A stretch of 64,000 nucleotides of DNA from Streptomyces sp. HUAS CB01. GTDB taxonomy: Bacteria > Actinomycetota > Actinomycetes > Streptomycetales > Streptomycetaceae. The notes under the pieces are model-generated. The model was not told where the DNA came from and ran no database searches. It saw only the letters and a list, made by a program, of their open reading frames with translations. Position numbers and translations under genes: made by a program. Of this stretch, positions 42,997 to 50,906 are shown one piece after another (position 1 is the first letter of the stretch; the number at the start of each line of letters is the position of its first letter). The DNA is taken from NCBI RefSeq assembly GCF_030406905.1, contig NZ_CP129137.1, positions 3,395,001-3,459,000 of the forward strand, given 5' to 3'.

Positions 42997-43649
42997 GGTC
43001 GTCCCTTTCGCGTGCGGGGCGCTGCGCCGGCATCGAGGGCCGGGCGCCGGTGCCGTGGGCGCCGGGGCGGCGCCGGTGGGGTCGGGGGGAGCGTCGGGGT
43101 CGGGGGGAGCGTTTCGCTCGGGGGCGTTGGGATCGGGGGCGGCCGGGGTGGGTCGGGTCGGCTGGGGGCGGCGCCTGCGGCTGTGTGCGGACGCCTGGCG
43201 GGGGCGGGCCGGTGACGCGTGCGTCCGCCGGGCGGGCGGATGCGGGCCGGTGACGCGTGCGTCCGCCGGGCGGGCGGATGCGGGCCGGAACGGTCCGGGC
43301 GTACGGCGACGTGAGCGTGGCCCGGTCGGGGTGCGCCGCGGCCGGCCGCAGCCGCGTCGCCCTCCGACCGGGCCGGATGCGGGAGGCGGCCCGGGATGCC
43401 ACCGCCCGCGGTCCTGGAGGCGGGGGTTCGCCCCGCCACGTACCCCCGGTCGGCGGATCGCCCGCCGCCGAAGCGCACGGACGCCTGCCGGCGGTCCGCT
43501 CCCCGGCCGCCACGCCCGTCCCGGACGAGGCCGGGCGCGGCCGGACCGGCCGGGAGCGGGGAACGCCCGGGGCCGGGGCGTCCGGGCCCGGGCCTTCGGA
43601 CCGGCCGGGGCGGCCGCTCCGACCCGGGCGTCGGGCCGTCAGGCCCCGG
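42997..43649. other. Repeat-rich non-coding gap
   Basis: About 650 bp of very high GC. It contains runs such as GTCGGGGGGAGC repeated near 43080-43110, a 38-bp tandem repeat (43206-43281), and no credible gene in any frame. Confidence 0.5.
43206..43281 (+). repeat. 38-bp perfect tandem repeat, two units
   Basis: Unit begins GGGCCGGTGACGCGTGCGTC and is repeated exactly, with a partial third start. Intergenic; period 38 also occurs at 49411. Confidence 0.8.
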
Positions 43650-44768
43650 TCACGCGGACTCGCGGAAGCGGGTCGTGCGGTGGACCGGGTCCGTGTCGAT
43701 CTTCGGGATGACGTGCTCGCCGACCAGGCGGATCGTCTGGAGGGTGTCCTCCTTGGAGATCCCGATCGGCAGACCGAACGACAGCTGGTCCGCTCCCGCC
43801 TGCTCCCACCGCTTGCACTGCGCGAGCACCTCGTCCGGGTCGCCGCAGATGAGCAGCTCCTCCTGGATGAGGAGTTCGATGAGTTCCTCGCTGAACTCCG
43901 GCAGGGTCTCCGGCCAGACGGGGAAGCCCTCGGGCCGCGGGAAGGTGTCGTGGTAGTGGAAGACCAGCGACTGCAGGTAGTGCAGTCCGCCGCCCGCCGC
44001 GATCCGCACCGCCTCCTCGTGCGTCGGGGCGCAGACCGCGGTCGACGTCACCATCACGTTGTCGTTGACGTAGTCGCCGATGGGTTCGGCCTCGCGGATC
44101 GCGGTCTTGTACTGCTCCAGCACCCACTCCATGTCGGAGACCTTCTGGACGCTGAAGCCCAGCACGCCGAGCCCCTTGCGGGCCGCCATGGCGTAGGAGG
44201 GCGGGGATCCGGCCGCGTACCACATGGGCGGGTGGGACTTCCCGTACGGCTTCGGCAGCACCTTGCGCGGGGGCAGTGACCAGTGCTTCCCCTGGAAGCC
44301 CTCGTACTCCTCCTGGAGCCACATCTTGGGGAACTCGGCGATGGTCTCTTCCCAGATCTCCTTGGTGTGGTTCATGTCGGTGATGCCCGGGAGGAAGCCG
44401 AGGATCTCGTGCGATCCGGCGCCGCGCCCCGAGCCGAACTCGTGGCGGCCCTCGCTGAGGTGGTCGAGCATGGCGACCTTCTCGGCGACCTTGACGGGGT
44501 GGTTGACCTGCGCGAGCGGGTTGAAGATGCCCGAGCCGAGATGGATCCGCTCGGTGGCGTGGGCGAGGTAGCCGAGGAAGACGTCGTTCGCGGAGAGGTG
44601 CGAGTACTCCTCCAGGAAGTGGTGCTCGGAGGCCCAGGCGTACTTGAAGCCGGACGTGTCCGCCTGGATGACGTACTCGGTCTCCTCCATGAGCGCCTTG
44701 TGCTCGGCGAGCGGGTCGGTCTCGGCGCGCTTGCCGACGTATCCCTGAACAAAGAGCCCGAATTCCAA
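43650..44768 (-). CDS. LLM-class flavin/F420 oxidoreductase of the TCTGACG regulon
   Basis: 372 residues, luciferase-like. MEFGLFVQGYVGKRAE, AWASEHHFLEEYSHLS, NPVKVAEKVAMLDHLSEGRHEFGSGRGAG and WAAGSPPSY-type segments fit the bacterial luciferase family. The long alkanal-like active site suits hydrophobic substrates; reaction unknown. The start codon is TTG 44768, because an in-frame TGA lies 4 codons upstream. Two regulon operators stand upstream (44795 and 44871), and TTGACG-N17-AACAGT lies between them as a possible promoter. Confidence 0.88.
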   Translation of the reverse strand: MEFGLFVQGYVGKRAETDPLAEHKALMEETEYVIQADTSGFKYAWASEHHFLEEYSHLSANDVFLGYLAHATERIHLGSGIFNPLAQVNHPVKVAEKVAMLDHLSEGRHEFGSGRGAGSHEILGFLPGITDMNHTKEIWEETIAEFPKMWLQEEYEGFQGKHWSLPPRKVLPKPYGKSHPPMWYAAGSPPSYAMAARKGLGVLGFSVQKVSDMEWVLEQYKTAIREAEPIGDYVNDNVMVTSTAVCAPTHEEAVRIAAGGGLHYLQSLVFHYHDTFPRPEGFPVWPETLPEFSEELIELLIQEELLICGDPDEVLAQCKRWEQAGADQLSFGLPIGISKEDTLQTIRLVGEHVIPKIDTDPVHRTTRFRESA

Positions 44769-44794
44769 GGGTGTTCACCGTCCCGTCCTACGTT

Positions 44795-44811
44795 TCTGAC
44801 GCATCGTCAGG
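44795..44811. promoter_or_regulatory. Operator site 2 of the TCTGACG regulon
   Basis: TCTGACGCATCGTCAGG, 26 bp before the LLM start. One arm base differs from a perfect palindrome. Confidence 0.75.
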
Positions 44812-44870
44812 TCCGACTCCGTCGACTGTTCCACCGTGCGTCCGGGGCGTCAATAGAGGGAAGCACCTTG

Positions 44871-44887
44871 CCTGACGATCCGTCAGA
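44871..44887. promoter_or_regulatory. Operator site 3 of the TCTGACG regulon, inside the SDR stop region
   Basis: CCTGACGATCCGTCAGA overlaps the stop codon of the SDR gene that ends at 44883. With site 2 it frames the LLM promoter; the two centres are 76 bp apart, about seven helical turns. Confidence 0.7.
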
Positions 44888-45635
44888 GAACGCTGACGCC
44901 GGCCAGCCAGCCGCCGTCGATGACGAACGGCTGCCCGGTGATGTAGGAGGAGTCGTCGCAGGACAGGAACAGCGCGAGCCGCGCCACCTCCTCCGGCTGC
45001 CCGACCCGCCCGAGCGGCACGAGCTGCCGGTAGAGCCCGTCCAGGGCGTCCGGGTCCGCGCCGTCCGGATTGCTCATCGGGGTGTCCACCGCCCCCGGGC
45101 ACACCGCGTTGACCCGGATCCGCTTCGCGGCGAGCTCGATCGCGGCGACCCGCGTCAGACCGAGGATCGCGTGCTTGGTCGCGGCGTACGCGCCGACGTA
45201 CGACATGCCCGTGAGCGCCGTGTACGAGGCGGTGTTGACGATCGTGCCCCCGCCCGCCGCCTCGATCTCGGGCGCGACGGTCTTGATACCCAGGAACGCG
45301 CCGACCTGGTTGACCCGGACGATCTGCTGGAACTCCTCCAGGGGCGTGCTGACCAGCTCGTTGAAGCGCAGGATGCCCGCGTTGTTGACCAGGCCGTCGA
45401 TCCGGCCGAAGGCGTCCTTGGCCGCGGTCACCGCCGTCACCCAGCCGGCCTCGTCACCGACGTCGAGATGGACGTACAGCCCGCCGAGCTCCTTGGCCAC
45501 CGCCTCGCCCCGGTCGTCGAGCACGTCGGCGAGGACGACCCGGGCGCCCTCCGCGCTGAAGAGCCGCGCCTCCTGCTCGCCCTGCCCGCGCGCCGCGCCC
45601 GTGACGATGAAGACGCGCCCGTCCAGCTTTCCCAT
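44883..45635 (-). CDS. SDR oxidoreductase (hydroxysteroid dehydrogenase-like), LLM-SDR operon
   Basis: 250 residues. TGAARGQG cofactor loop, NNAG, S in NTASYTAL, YAATKHAI and NAVCPGAVDTPM. The pattern is that of 3-alpha/20-beta-hydroxysteroid dehydrogenase-type SDRs that act on bulky cyclic alcohols. AGGAG lies before ATG 45635; the upstream LLM gene ends 9 bp before, so both are read from the promoter at 46.6 kb with operator site 4. Confidence 0.9.
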   Translation of the reverse strand: MGKLDGRVFIVTGAARGQGEQEARLFSAEGARVVLADVLDDRGEAVAKELGGLYVHLDVGDEAGWVTAVTAAKDAFGRIDGLVNNAGILRFNELVSTPLEEFQQIVRVNQVGAFLGIKTVAPEIEAAGGGTIVNTASYTALTGMSYVGAYAATKHAILGLTRVAAIELAAKRIRVNAVCPGAVDTPMSNPDGADPDALDGLYRQLVPLGRVGQPEEVARLALFLSCDDSSYITGQPFVIDGGWLAGVSVL

Positions 45636-45644
45636 GCCGTACTC

Positions 45645-46568
45645 CTAACGGTCGAGGTGCGGAGCGACGTCGGCGGCGAAGGCCGCCATCTGGTCGGTGA
45701 GTTCACTGCGGCTCCGGCTGCGGAACCGCACCTGGATCTGGTCCACGCCCATCGCGCCGTACTCGCGCAGCGACTCGGCGAGCGCGTCGGGCTTGCCGGT
45801 CAGCGTGCGCCGGCCCGTGTCCCAGCCGGCGTCACCGACGTACAGGGGCTCGGTGATCGCGCCGACGACGAGGGGGTCCTCGACACCTGCGTCCTCGCGC
45901 AGCGTCCGCAGCCGGGCGATCTGCCGCGGCAGACGGTCGCGCGGATCGCCCTGCGGCAGCCAGCCGTCCCCCTTGAGGGCGGCCCGGCGCACGGCGGCGG
46001 GCGAGGAGCCGCCGACCCACAGAGGCACCCGGGCCTGGACGGGCCGCGGTCTCTGCCCGAGGCCCTCGAAGGCGAACCGCTCGCCCGCGAAGCTCGGGAA
46101 CTCCTCCGGCCCGAGCGCCGCCCTGAGCGCGTCGATCGTCTCGTCGAGCACGGCGCCGCGCCCCTCGAAGTCGGCCCCGACCGCTTCGAACTCCTCCCGC
46201 ACATGCCCCGCGCCGACCCCGAGCACGAGTCGGCCGCCGGACAGATGGTCGAGGGTCGCGTACTGCTTGGCCGTGATCAGCGGATGGCGCAGCCCGACGA
46301 CGGCGACATGGCTGAGCAGCCGCACCCGTTCGGTCGCCGCGGCCAGGAAGGACAGTGTGGCGACGGGGTCGTACCAGACGGTCGACATCGCCCCGGCGAG
46401 CCGTGCCGGTATGGCGACGTGGTCGCAGACGGCCACGTAGGCGAACCCGGCACGGTCGGCGGCGCGGGCGATCGCGACGAGATCGTCCGGGCCCGCGGCC
46501 GCCTCCCAGGACTCGGCGTAGAGGGTGCTCTGCGACTGAACCGGGAGCTGCATCCCGTACACCACCAT
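45645..46568 (-). CDS. LLM-class F420-dependent oxidoreductase, first gene of LLM-SDR operon
   Basis: 307 residues. DLVAIARAADRAGFAYVAVCDHVAIP, TERVRLLSHVAVVGLRHPLITAKQ, LDHLSGGRLVLGVGAGHVREEFEAVG and WVGGSSPAAVRRAAL. This set matches the F420-dependent subgroup that acts in steroid- or terpenoid-type ring oxidation and hydroxyl chemistry; precise reaction unknown. ATG 46568 with GAAGGGG upstream. Operator site 4 is 23 bp before the start, which suggests direct repression of the LLM-SDR operon. Confidence 0.88.
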   Translation of the reverse strand: MVVYGMQLPVQSQSTLYAESWEAAAGPDDLVAIARAADRAGFAYVAVCDHVAIPARLAGAMSTVWYDPVATLSFLAAATERVRLLSHVAVVGLRHPLITAKQYATLDHLSGGRLVLGVGAGHVREEFEAVGADFEGRGAVLDETIDALRAALGPEEFPSFAGERFAFEGLGQRPRPVQARVPLWVGGSSPAAVRRAALKGDGWLPQGDPRDRLPRQIARLRTLREDAGVEDPLVVGAITEPLYVGDAGWDTGRRTLTGKPDALAESLREYGAMGVDQIQVRFRSRSRSELTDQMAAFAADVAPHLDR

Positions 46569-46591
46569 GATTCGGCCCCTTCGCTCCCGGA

Positions 46592-46608
46592 TCTGACGAT
46601 CCGTCATA
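46592..46608. promoter_or_regulatory. Operator site 4 of the TCTGACG regulon
   Basis: TCTGACGATCCGTCATA, one arm base off a perfect palindrome, 23 bp before the LLM gene. Confidence 0.75.
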
Positions 46609-47060
46609 TCAATTGGGACCCCATGGTCTTGGCTGGCGCCTGATCGGGCAAGGGGGTGTGCGGGTCCGCCGCCGGGGCGGGACGGCACATCTCCGGGCGC
46701 GTACGGGTGAGGGGCGGCCGGTGGCCGGTGGCGTGCGACCTGCGGACGTGCGGGCGTACGGGCGTACGGGCGTACGGACGACGGGGCCGCGGGGTACGCG
46801 GGGCGCGGGGCGCGGGGCGCGGGGCGAACGTACGAGGGGTACGCGGGGGCGGGGCGCTCGGCCCGGACAGGGGTGGGGCGGGGCCGGGACCGGGCCCGGC
46901 GCCTGGGAGGGGCGCCGGGGGCCGGTCGGTGGCCGCGGGCGGACCGTGCGCGGACCGGGGGCGTCCGGGCGTGCGCATACCCCCGTGACGCGGACGCCGT
47001 CACCCCGCGGTGCACGTGCTCGCAGCCGCACGGAGGGCATGCCTCCGCGACACCTGCACG
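46609..47060. other. Non-coding interval with 8-bp tandem arrays
   Basis: About 450 bp. GGGCGTAC occurs three times in a row near 46752-46775 and GGGCGCGG about four times near 46800-46825. It includes the back side of the PucR gene and the upstream end of the LLM-SDR operon; no gene fits. Confidence 0.5.
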
Positions 47061-48575
47061 TTAGGACGCGGCCCGGCCCCCGGGCCACCGTGCACGGTGA
47101 TCAGTTTCGGCGGCGGGCAGTGCACGCTGCCCACCCGTCACGTCCAGCGCGTGGACGAGGTCGTGGATCCCCGAACCGGTCGTCAGCAGATCGCGGTTGA
47201 GCAGCCGCTCGGCGGCGCGCAGCCGGGACCGGACCGTGTTCCGGCTCAGCCCCAGCCGCGCGGCGGCCGCACGGGCGTCGGCGCCGGTGTCGACCCAGGC
47301 CTCGACGGTGCGGTGCAGATCACCGTTCCGGCCGGTGTGCAGCGGACCCATGAAGCTCTCCGCCCAGTTCACGGCGGGTGCGGTGCGCAGCAGTTCGGGC
47401 AGGGCCGGGGCCGGCCCGCGGCCGTCGGCGGGACCGGGGTGGACGGCGGTCAGCGACAGGGCCAGGTCCAGCGCTGCCCGGGTCCGCACATCGCCGAGGT
47501 CCACGCCCAGCGCCTCCTCCGCCCGGCGGCAGTGCGCAGCGACGGTGGTGCGGCTGATCTGCAGCAGCCGCGCCACGGCGGCACGGGGGAAGGTCACGGC
47601 CAGGCGCGTGACGTCCACGGTCGGCTTGGGCACGGCGCCCAGCGGCTCCAGGAAGGCGGACGCCCAGGCGGCCGCGGGCCGCCGGGGCAGGACCTGCACC
47701 AGGGACGGCCGGCCCCGGTAGACGGCGAGCCGGTCCGGCGAGTTGCGGGCGACGGTGAGGGCGTGCAGCGCCTCGCCGTAGGCCTCGCCCATGGCCGCGA
47801 GCGGATGCGGTCTGCTGACGCCGAGGGCGTATCCGGGGTTCTCCCGGACGAGCCTGCGCAGCACCTCGCCCTGCCGGAGCCGGCCGCCGGGTTCGACGTC
47901 CTCGGCGATGGGGCAGATCAGATGCTCCTTGAAGGCCGGGCAGTGCACCATCAGGGCGGCCCCGTGGTAGCCCGAGGGGTCCAGATAGGTCCGGGCCAGC
48001 CGGTCGCGGTCGGCGGGGGTGCAGTGCAGCAGATGGACCCGGACGCGCTCCGCGCCGAGCAGCGGCGGCACGTCGCCCGTGGTCATGCGCCGGGCCAGGG
48101 TGACGTCCCCGCTCATCAGCGCGGTCAGTACCGCGAACCGCAACTGACGGGACTTCGCCTCGTAGCCGCGTGCGTTCTCGTCCGCATCCCCCGCCCTGTC
48201 CAGCAGTTCGAGGAGTCCGCCGGCGTGCGAGGCGAGCACCGCCGCGTCGCGCGGAAGCGGTGCGGACGAGGCCGTCACGAGCACCGGGCGCGGCGCCCGC
48301 CCGCCGAAAGCCTCGAGACGCACCTCCCGGCCGTCCAGATGCGTCGTGGCGGCGGCCAGACCTCCGCCGGCCAGGGGTCCCGCGTGCTCGGGCAGCACGC
48401 GCGCGATCCCGGGCGGGAAGCCGGGCGTCGCGGCGTCGACCGCGCCCGCCCTGCCGACCCATGCGACGTCCGCCCCGACCCTGCCGCCGAGCCAGGCCAG
48501 CACGGCGGCCGGGCTGCGGCGCCGCACCACACTCAGCAGTTCGTCGAGTTCCGCCCCGTGCGTCCCCGCCTCCAC
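47061..48575 (-). CDS. PucR/CdaR-type transcriptional regulator
   Basis: About 504 residues. The C-terminal PucR helix-turn-helix (VEAWVDTGADARAAAARLGLSRNTVRSRL) is clear, and a GGDEF-like/CdaR mid-domain and a large N-terminal sensor region precede it. PucR proteins are mostly activators of catabolic genes. Start GTG 48575 (AAGGAG about 11 bp upstream) or GTG 48587. It sits between the LLM-SDR operon and the thioesterase, but carries no TCTGACG operator; it could govern a different part of the pathway. Confidence 0.85.
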   Translation of the reverse strand: MEAGTHGAELDELLSVVRRRSPAAVLAWLGGRVGADVAWVGRAGAVDAATPGFPPGIARVLPEHAGPLAGGGLAAATTHLDGREVRLEAFGGRAPRPVLVTASSAPLPRDAAVLASHAGGLLELLDRAGDADENARGYEAKSRQLRFAVLTALMSGDVTLARRMTTGDVPPLLGAERVRVHLLHCTPADRDRLARTYLDPSGYHGAALMVHCPAFKEHLICPIAEDVEPGGRLRQGEVLRRLVRENPGYALGVSRPHPLAAMGEAYGEALHALTVARNSPDRLAVYRGRPSLVQVLPRRPAAAWASAFLEPLGAVPKPTVDVTRLAVTFPRAAVARLLQISRTTVAAHCRRAEEALGVDLGDVRTRAALDLALSLTAVHPGPADGRGPAPALPELLRTAPAVNWAESFMGPLHTGRNGDLHRTVEAWVDTGADARAAAARLGLSRNTVRSRLRAAERLLNRDLLTTGSGIHDLVHALDVTGGQRALPAAETDHRARWPGGRAAS

Positions 48576-48786
48576 AGTCGTTCCCACTCCTTCGCGGCGG
48601 TTCCCTCCGCCTTCGCGCACCACCGCGGACGGCGCCCGTCCGCGGTCCGGACCACCCGGAACGCCGGCCCGGACCGGCTGCGGTGCGCGTCGCCCTCGGA
48701 GCCGCGCACCCGCCGCGACGGGCGGCACCGGTCGGCCGGGACCGGCCGGGCCGGCCCGGAAGCCGACAGCGGAACCTTAGACGGCC

Positions 48787-49200
48787 CTACCCGAGCAGTG
48801 CGTACACGGTCGATGCTCGGGCGGCGGGCTCCTCGCCGCCGTGCGCCGTCATCGTGATCTCGGCGAACGCCATACGCCTGCCGAGCTTGGACACCCGGGC
48901 GTCGACGAGCACGTCCGCGCCCGTCACCGCCCGCTGGAACGTCGTCGACTGCTGGACCGTCGTCATCGGGACGAAACCTCCGCGGGCCGAGGACACGGCG
49001 ATCACGGTGGCGGTGTCTGCCGCCGCCATCAGCGCCTGGCCGGACAGCGCGCCGCCCTCCCGGGCGAGCCGGTCGGTCCACGGCAGGCGGAGCACGGCGT
49101 GGAGTTCGCCCGTCTCGACGACGGTCAGACCGAGATCGAGCACCCAGGGGGCGAAGTTGTCGGCGAGGATCTTGTCGGCTTCTGCCGGAGTGAGCGTCAT
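48787..49200 (-). CDS. PaaI-type hotdog thioesterase
   Basis: 137 residues, single hotdog domain. GGALSGQALMAAADTATVIAV contains the helix with the catalytic-type acidic residue (D of AADT), and SSARGGFVPMTTVQQSTTFQRAV follows. PaaI-like enzymes cleave acyl-CoA thioesters to rescue CoA. It fits the CoA-dependent catabolism of the surrounding genes. Start ATG 49200, weak ribosome site. Its 5' upstream region is repeat-rich. Confidence 0.88.
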   Translation of the reverse strand: MTLTPAEADKILADNFAPWVLDLGLTVVETGELHAVLRLPWTDRLAREGGALSGQALMAAADTATVIAVSSARGGFVPMTTVQQSTTFQRAVTGADVLVDARVSKLGRRMAFAEITMTAHGGEEPAARASTVYALLG

Positions 49201-49501
49201 GTCCCGATGGTGGCGGCGGGCATGGGCGGATGTCCACGTCATGGGTGGATGTCCGTGCATGGGTGGATGGCCGTTCATGAGTGGACGGCCCGGGGCGGAC
49301 GGCCCGGGGCGGACGGCCCGGGCATGGGCGGACGTCCACGTCACGGTTGGGCACCCCGGCGCGCGGGCCGATGCCCCGGGGCGCAGGGGGCTGCCAGGTC
49401 ATCCGCGGACGTCCGGCACGGGCCCGCGGACCACGCCGGCCGCCGCACGTCCGGCACGGGCCCGCGGACCACGCCGGCCGCCGCACGTCCGCCCGGGCGG
49501 C
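49201..49501. other. Repeat-rich gap before the thioesterase
   Basis: About 300 bp with GGTGGATG-type repeats (49240-49280), CCCGGGGCGGACGG repeats (49286-49324) and a 38-bp tandem repeat. No gene seen. Confidence 0.5.
49411..49486 (+). repeat. 38-bp tandem repeat, two units
   Basis: Unit begins GTCCGGCACGGGCCCGCGGA and is repeated exactly with period 38. Not related in sequence to the 38-bp repeat at 43206. Confidence 0.8.
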
Positions 49502-50722
49502 TCAGGGGCCGGGCCAGAGCCCGTCCTCCGTCAGCCCCAGCAGGTCGATCGCGTTCCCGCGCACGATCCGCTCCACCACGTCGGGGGCCAGATGCCCCAT
49601 CTGCGCCTCGCCGACCTCGCGGGACTTGGGCCAGGTGGAGTCCGAGTGCGGGTAGTCCGTCTCGTACAGCACGTTCCCGACGCCGATCGCGTCCAGGTTC
49701 CGCAGGCCGAAGGCGTCGTCGAAGAAGCAACCGTAGACGTGCTCGGCGAACAGCTCCGACGGCGGCCGGTGCACCTTGTCCGCGACGCCGCCCCAGCCGC
49801 GGTTCTCCTCCCACACCACGTCCGCACGCTCCAGGATGTACGGGATCCACCCGATCTGGCCCTCGGCGTACATGACGCGGAGATTCGGGAACCGCTCGAA
49901 CTTGCCGCTCATCAGCCAGTCGACCATCGAGAAGCAGCAGTTGGCGAAGGTGATGGTGGAGCCGACGGCCGGCGGGGCGTCGGCCGACGTCGACGGCATC
50001 CGGGAGGAGGAGCCGATGTGCATGGCCACGACCGTCCCGGTCTCGTCGCACGCCGCCAGGAACGGGTCCCACGCGTCGGAGTGGACGGACGGCAGGCCGA
50101 GGTGCGGCGGTATCTCCGAGAACGCCACCGCGCGCACCCCGCGCGCCGCGTTCCGCCGCACCTCGGCCGCGGCGAGCTCCGCGTCCCAGAGCGGGATCAG
50201 GGCGAGCGGGACGAGCCGGCCCCGGGCCTCGGGCCCGCACCACTCCTCCACCATCCAGTCGTTGTAGGCGCGCACGCCGAGCAGCCCCAGCTCACGGTCC
50301 TTCGCCTCGGTGAACGTCTGACCGCAGAAGCGCGGGAAGGTGGGGAAGCACAGGGCGGACTGGACGTGGTTGACGTCCATGTCGGCCAGCCGGTCCGGGA
50401 CGCTGTACGAACCGGGCCGCATCTGCTCGTACGTGATGACCTCGAGCCTGATCTCGTCGCGGTCGTAGCCGACGGCGGTGTCGAGCCGGGTCAGCGGCCG
50501 GTGCAGGTCCTCGTACACCCACCAGTCACCGACCGGCCCCTCCTCGCCCGGCGCGCCCATGACGGGGGCGAACCTGCCGCCGAGGAAGGTCATTTCCCTC
50601 AGTGGCGCGCGGACGACACGGGGGCCGCTGTCCCGGTACTTCGACGGGAGCCGGTCCCGCCAGACGTTGGGGGGCTCCACCGTGTGGTCGTCCACCGAGA
50701 TGATCTTCGGGAAGGTCTCCAT
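49502..50722 (-). CDS. Amidohydrolase 2/ACMSD-like hydrolase of the TCTGACG regulon
   Basis: 406 residues. SVDDHTVEPPNVW, PHLGLPSVHSDAWDPFLAACDE, AMHIGSS, YAEGQIGWIPYILERAD, and ETDYPHSDSTWP are typical of amidohydrolase-2 proteins, which include ACMSD and resorcylate-type decarboxylases and lactone hydrolases. The metal ligands (D-H-x and H of HIG, D of TDYPHSD) are in place. ATG 50722 lies 7 bp behind TACCGT, so the mRNA is probably leaderless; ATG 50743 is an alternative that overlaps the operator. The regulon operator covers the -35 region. Confidence 0.9.
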   Translation of the reverse strand: METFPKIISVDDHTVEPPNVWRDRLPSKYRDSGPRVVRAPLREMTFLGGRFAPVMGAPGEEGPVGDWWVYEDLHRPLTRLDTAVGYDRDEIRLEVITYEQMRPGSYSVPDRLADMDVNHVQSALCFPTFPRFCGQTFTEAKDRELGLLGVRAYNDWMVEEWCGPEARGRLVPLALIPLWDAELAAAEVRRNAARGVRAVAFSEIPPHLGLPSVHSDAWDPFLAACDETGTVVAMHIGSSSRMPSTSADAPPAVGSTITFANCCFSMVDWLMSGKFERFPNLRVMYAEGQIGWIPYILERADVVWEENRGWGGVADKVHRPPSELFAEHVYGCFFDDAFGLRNLDAIGVGNVLYETDYPHSDSTWPKSREVGEAQMGHLAPDVVERIVRGNAIDLLGLTEDGLWPGP

Positions 50723-50728
50723 GCGTAC

Positions 50729-50759
50729 CACGGTAGCGTTCATCTGACGGGTCGTCAGC
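50729..50759 (-). promoter_or_regulatory. Operator site 5 and leaderless promoter of the amidohydrolase gene
   Basis: On the minus strand GCTGACG ACC CGTCAGA (50743-50759). CTGACG serves as -35, followed by exactly 17 bp, TACCGT (-10), 7 bp, then ATG. The operator thus covers the -35 and most of the spacer. Confidence 0.75.
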
Positions 50760-50906
50760 TCCCTGTTCGGGCAGGATCCTGCAGATCCTGTGCAGAGCGT
50801 CACCCCTTGCTGACGAGCCCGGCCCCCACAAGGCAGACTGTCGGGGGCGAACCCGCGACACGAGCGGCACGAAGCGGGACGAAGGCGGTACCGGCAGGGG
50901 GTAGCG

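Noticed and set aside
43206..43281. CRISPR-like array
   Set aside because: Two directly abutting identical units without spacers; a tandem repeat, not a CRISPR. Same for 49411-49486.
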